Positions 6,547 through 7,863 of a stretch of DNA of 7,863 nt are shown in pieces (the first letter of the stretch is position 1; each line of letters begins with the position of its first letter). Below the pieces are notes generated by a model. That model had not been told where the DNA came from and did no database searches. It worked only from the letters and a program-made list of their open reading frames with translations. The position numbers were made by a program, and so were the translations under genes. Source of the stretch: an uncultured Flavobacterium sp. (GTDB taxonomy: Bacteria > Bacteroidota > Bacteroidia > Flavobacteriales > Flavobacteriaceae); NCBI RefSeq assembly GCF_946479975.1, contig NZ_CAMLIX010000223.1, positions 1-7,863 of the forward strand, in the 5' to 3' direction.

Positions 6547-6566
6547 CAACGAGTTTTAACCCGTTG
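6547..6566. repeat. Short hairpin, diverged copy
   Basis: CAACGAGTTTTAACCCGTTG pairs end to end with a single A-C mismatch. It matches the hairpin at 6510-6529 at 17 of 20 positions, with the CAACG and CGTTG ends and the TTTTAA centre retained. Confidence 0.6.
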
Positions 6567-6581
6567 AAATTGAACGCAATA

Positions 6582-6684
6582 TTTGTCATTTCGACGAAGG
6601 AGAAATCACACGCGGGATTCCGCAAAGTGAGATAACATCTGTCTAGAGTTTCTAGTGTGATTTCTCCTTCGTCGAAATGACAAA
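6582..6684. repeat. 103-bp palindromic element with perfect 30-bp inverted arms
   Basis: The left arm (6582-6611) begins TTTGTCATTTCGACGAAGG and ends AAATCACAC. The right arm (6655-6684) is its exact reverse complement over all 30 bases. The 43-base centre holds a small GCGG-GATT-CCGC hairpin (6612-6623) and no coding capacity. Both ends match the copies at 1665 and 1878. It looks like a non-autonomous palindromic repeat (REP or miniature-transposon-like). No target-site duplication was found. Confidence 0.85.
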
Positions 6685-6696
6685 CTAAAACTAAAA

Positions 6697-6716
6697 AACT
6701 ATGTCTCTATGTGTTT
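6697..6716 (+). repeat. CTATGT..CTATGTG dispersed motif, forward copy
   Basis: AACTATGTCTCTATGTGTTT matches 2071-2090 at 18 of 20 positions and the reverse complement of 1741-1760 almost as well. It lies 36 bases before the GH20 start and 12 bases after the 103-bp palindromic element. Confidence 0.6.
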
Positions 6717-6752
6717 AATAACAAACCACAAAGAGAAACCAAAAAACAAAGA

Positions 6753-7863
6753 ATGAAAAAATTACTATTCCTATTAACCCTAATCACTTCAGTTTTCTCG
6801 GTAAACGCGCAGAAAGTTTACACGGAAAGTGATATTCGTATCATTCCGAAACCAAGTCAGACGCTTATTAAAACAGGTGTTTTTCAATTTACAAAAGATA
6901 CAAAGTTTGTTGTAAACGGTGATTTCCAAAAAGATGCTGCCAATGCTTTAGCTTCAAAATTTGAAGTGGCTGCAGGATGGAAACCAGAAACGACAACAAA
7001 AGCGCCAGTAAGCAATTTTGTTCAGTTTAAAGTTGATTCGAATTTAAAGAATGAAGCATACGTTTTAGATGTAAATCCGACGAGCATTGTTATTTCTGCT
7101 AAAGGAAATGTTGGTTTTATGTATGGTTTAGAAAGTGTTAGACAATTACTTCCAGAAGCGATTGAAAGCAAATTTTCGATTTCTACTGCAAAATGGGAGA
7201 TTCCGAGTTTGACTATTACAGACGAACCGCGTTTTAAATGGAGAGGTTTGATGCTGGATTTATCACGTCATTTCTTCGATAAAAATTATATTCTGGCTAC
7301 AATCGATCGTTTGGCAATGCACAAAATGAACGTTTTGCATTTGCATTTAGTTGACGATCAAGGTTGGAGAATCGAAATTAAAAAATATCCAAAACTAACA
7401 GAAGTCGGTGCTTGGAGAGTAGATCAGGAAAATACAAGCTGGAATGCCAGATTAACGACAAACCCAGACGAAAAAGGAACTTACGGTGGATTCTTCACTC
7501 AAGATGAATTAAGAGAAATCGTAAAATACGCTTCAACAAAAGGAATCGAAATTATTCCTGAAATCGAAATGCCGGCACACGTAAGCAGTGCGATTGCAGC
7601 GTATCCAGAATTGGCTTGTTTCAATCAGAGAATTGGAGTTCCGTCAGGCGGGGTTTGGCCTTTGACTGATATTTATTGTGCAGGAAAAGAATCGACTTTT
7701 GAATTTTTACAAAATGTAATTGATGAAGTGATCACGATTTTTCCATCCAAATATATTCATATTGGCGGCGATGAAGCGACTAAAACCAATTGGTCAAAAT
7801 GTCCGCACTGCCAAAAAAGAATCAAAGACGAACATTTAAAAGATGTCAACGAATTACAAAGTT
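6753..7863 (+). CDS. GH20 beta-N-acetylhexosaminidase, 3'-truncated by window edge
   Basis: An exported enzyme that removes terminal beta-linked GlcNAc (or GalNAc) from glycans by substrate-assisted catalysis. The frame runs open from the ATG at 6753 to the right edge, giving 370 residues of a protein probably well over 500 long. Residues 1-19 are a signal peptide (M-K-K-L-L-F-L-L-T-L, ending V-N-A before Gln20). Residues about 28-155 form the small GH20b domain that precedes the barrel. The catalytic domain starts near P-R-F-K-W-R-G-L-M-L-D (159-169), followed by H-K-M-N-V-L-H-L-H-L-V-D-D-Q-G-W (190-205), I-I-P-E-I-E-M-P-A-H (267-276) and H-I-G-G-D-E (336-341), where Asp340-Glu341 is the catalytic pair. 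A 338-bp spacer separates it from glycosylasparaginase, so it may have its own promoter. It likely trims GlcNAc from N-glycan antennae, though chitin oligosaccharides are also possible. Any C-terminal domain is unseen. Confidence 0.94.
   Translation, partial: MKKLLFLLTLITSVFSVNAQKVYTESDIRIIPKPSQTLIKTGVFQFTKDTKFVVNGDFQKDAANALASKFEVAAGWKPETTTKAPVSNFVQFKVDSNLKNEAYVLDVNPTSIVISAKGNVGFMYGLESVRQLLPEAIESKFSISTAKWEIPSLTITDEPRFKWRGLMLDLSRHFFDKNYILATIDRLAMHKMNVLHLHLVDDQGWRIEIKKYPKLTEVGAWRVDQENTSWNARLTTNPDEKGTYGGFFTQDELREIVKYASTKGIEIIPEIEMPAHVSSAIAAYPELACFNQRIGVPSGGVWPLTDIYCAGKESTFEFLQNVIDEVITIFPSKYIHIGGDEATKTNWSKCPHCQKRIKDEHLKDVNELQS

Larger units (their letters stand above)
6415..6752. other. Repeat-rich intergenic spacer without a gene
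   Basis: The 338 bp between the glycosylasparaginase and GH20 genes contain no coding region. They are filled by a series of palindromes: three 20-base hairpins (6426, 6510, 6547), a nested hairpin cluster (6446-6509), a 103-bp element with perfect arms (6582-6684) and one CTATGT..CTATGTG motif (6697-6716). The final 35 bases form an A-rich GH20 leader. I found no match to the TAnnTTTG promoter motif of this phylum and no hairpin with a T-run. Confidence 0.8.

Noticed and set aside
6426..6566. Repeated 20-base units resembling a small CRISPR array
   Set aside because: Each unit is itself a palindrome, only two are close in sequence, the spacing is irregular, and no cas gene is present.

Overview
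The window looks like chromosomal DNA of a Flavobacterium-like member of the Bacteroidota. The base composition is low GC, start codons are preceded by A-rich leaders with no clear Shine-Dalgarno, the proteins are typical of the phylum, and the spacers carry palindromic repeats of a kind I recall from flavobacterial genomes. All six genes lie on the + strand. The first is cut by the left edge and the last by the right edge.

Layout: (1) 2-1627, the 3' part of a sodium:solute symporter (SSS family); (2) 1628-2168, a 541-bp repeat-filled spacer; (3) 2169-5302, a tight three-gene block: a cytoplasmic GH130 mannosyl-GlcNAc phosphorylase, a secreted CBM9-like sugar-binding protein (7-bp gap), and a lipoprotein with a TIM-barrel glycosidase-like domain (26-bp overlap); (4) 5392-6414, a glycosylasparaginase with a twin-arginine-type leader, after an 89-bp gap; (5) 6415-6752, a second repeat-rich spacer holding four hairpins and one 103-bp element with perfect 30-bp inverted arms; (6) 6753 to the right edge, the first 370 residues of a secreted GH20 beta-N-acetylhexosaminidase.

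The genes fit one pathway: dismantling the core of Asn-linked glycans (N-glycans). GH20 would trim GlcNAc in the periplasm or outside the cell. An endo-type cut between the two core GlcNAc residues would give Man-beta-1,4-GlcNAc and leave GlcNAc-Asn. Glycosylasparaginase would split GlcNAc-Asn into aspartate and GlcNAc. The symporter could import the disaccharide, and GH130 would phosphorolyse it in the cytoplasm to mannose-1-phosphate and GlcNAc. The GH130 and glycosylasparaginase assignments are strong. The symporter substrate and the role of the lipoprotein are inference. The least characterised part is the sugar-binding protein plus lipoprotein glycosidase pair, placed exactly where the pathway needs a core-cleaving enzyme.

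No RNA gene, CRISPR array, insertion sequence or convincing intrinsic terminator was seen.
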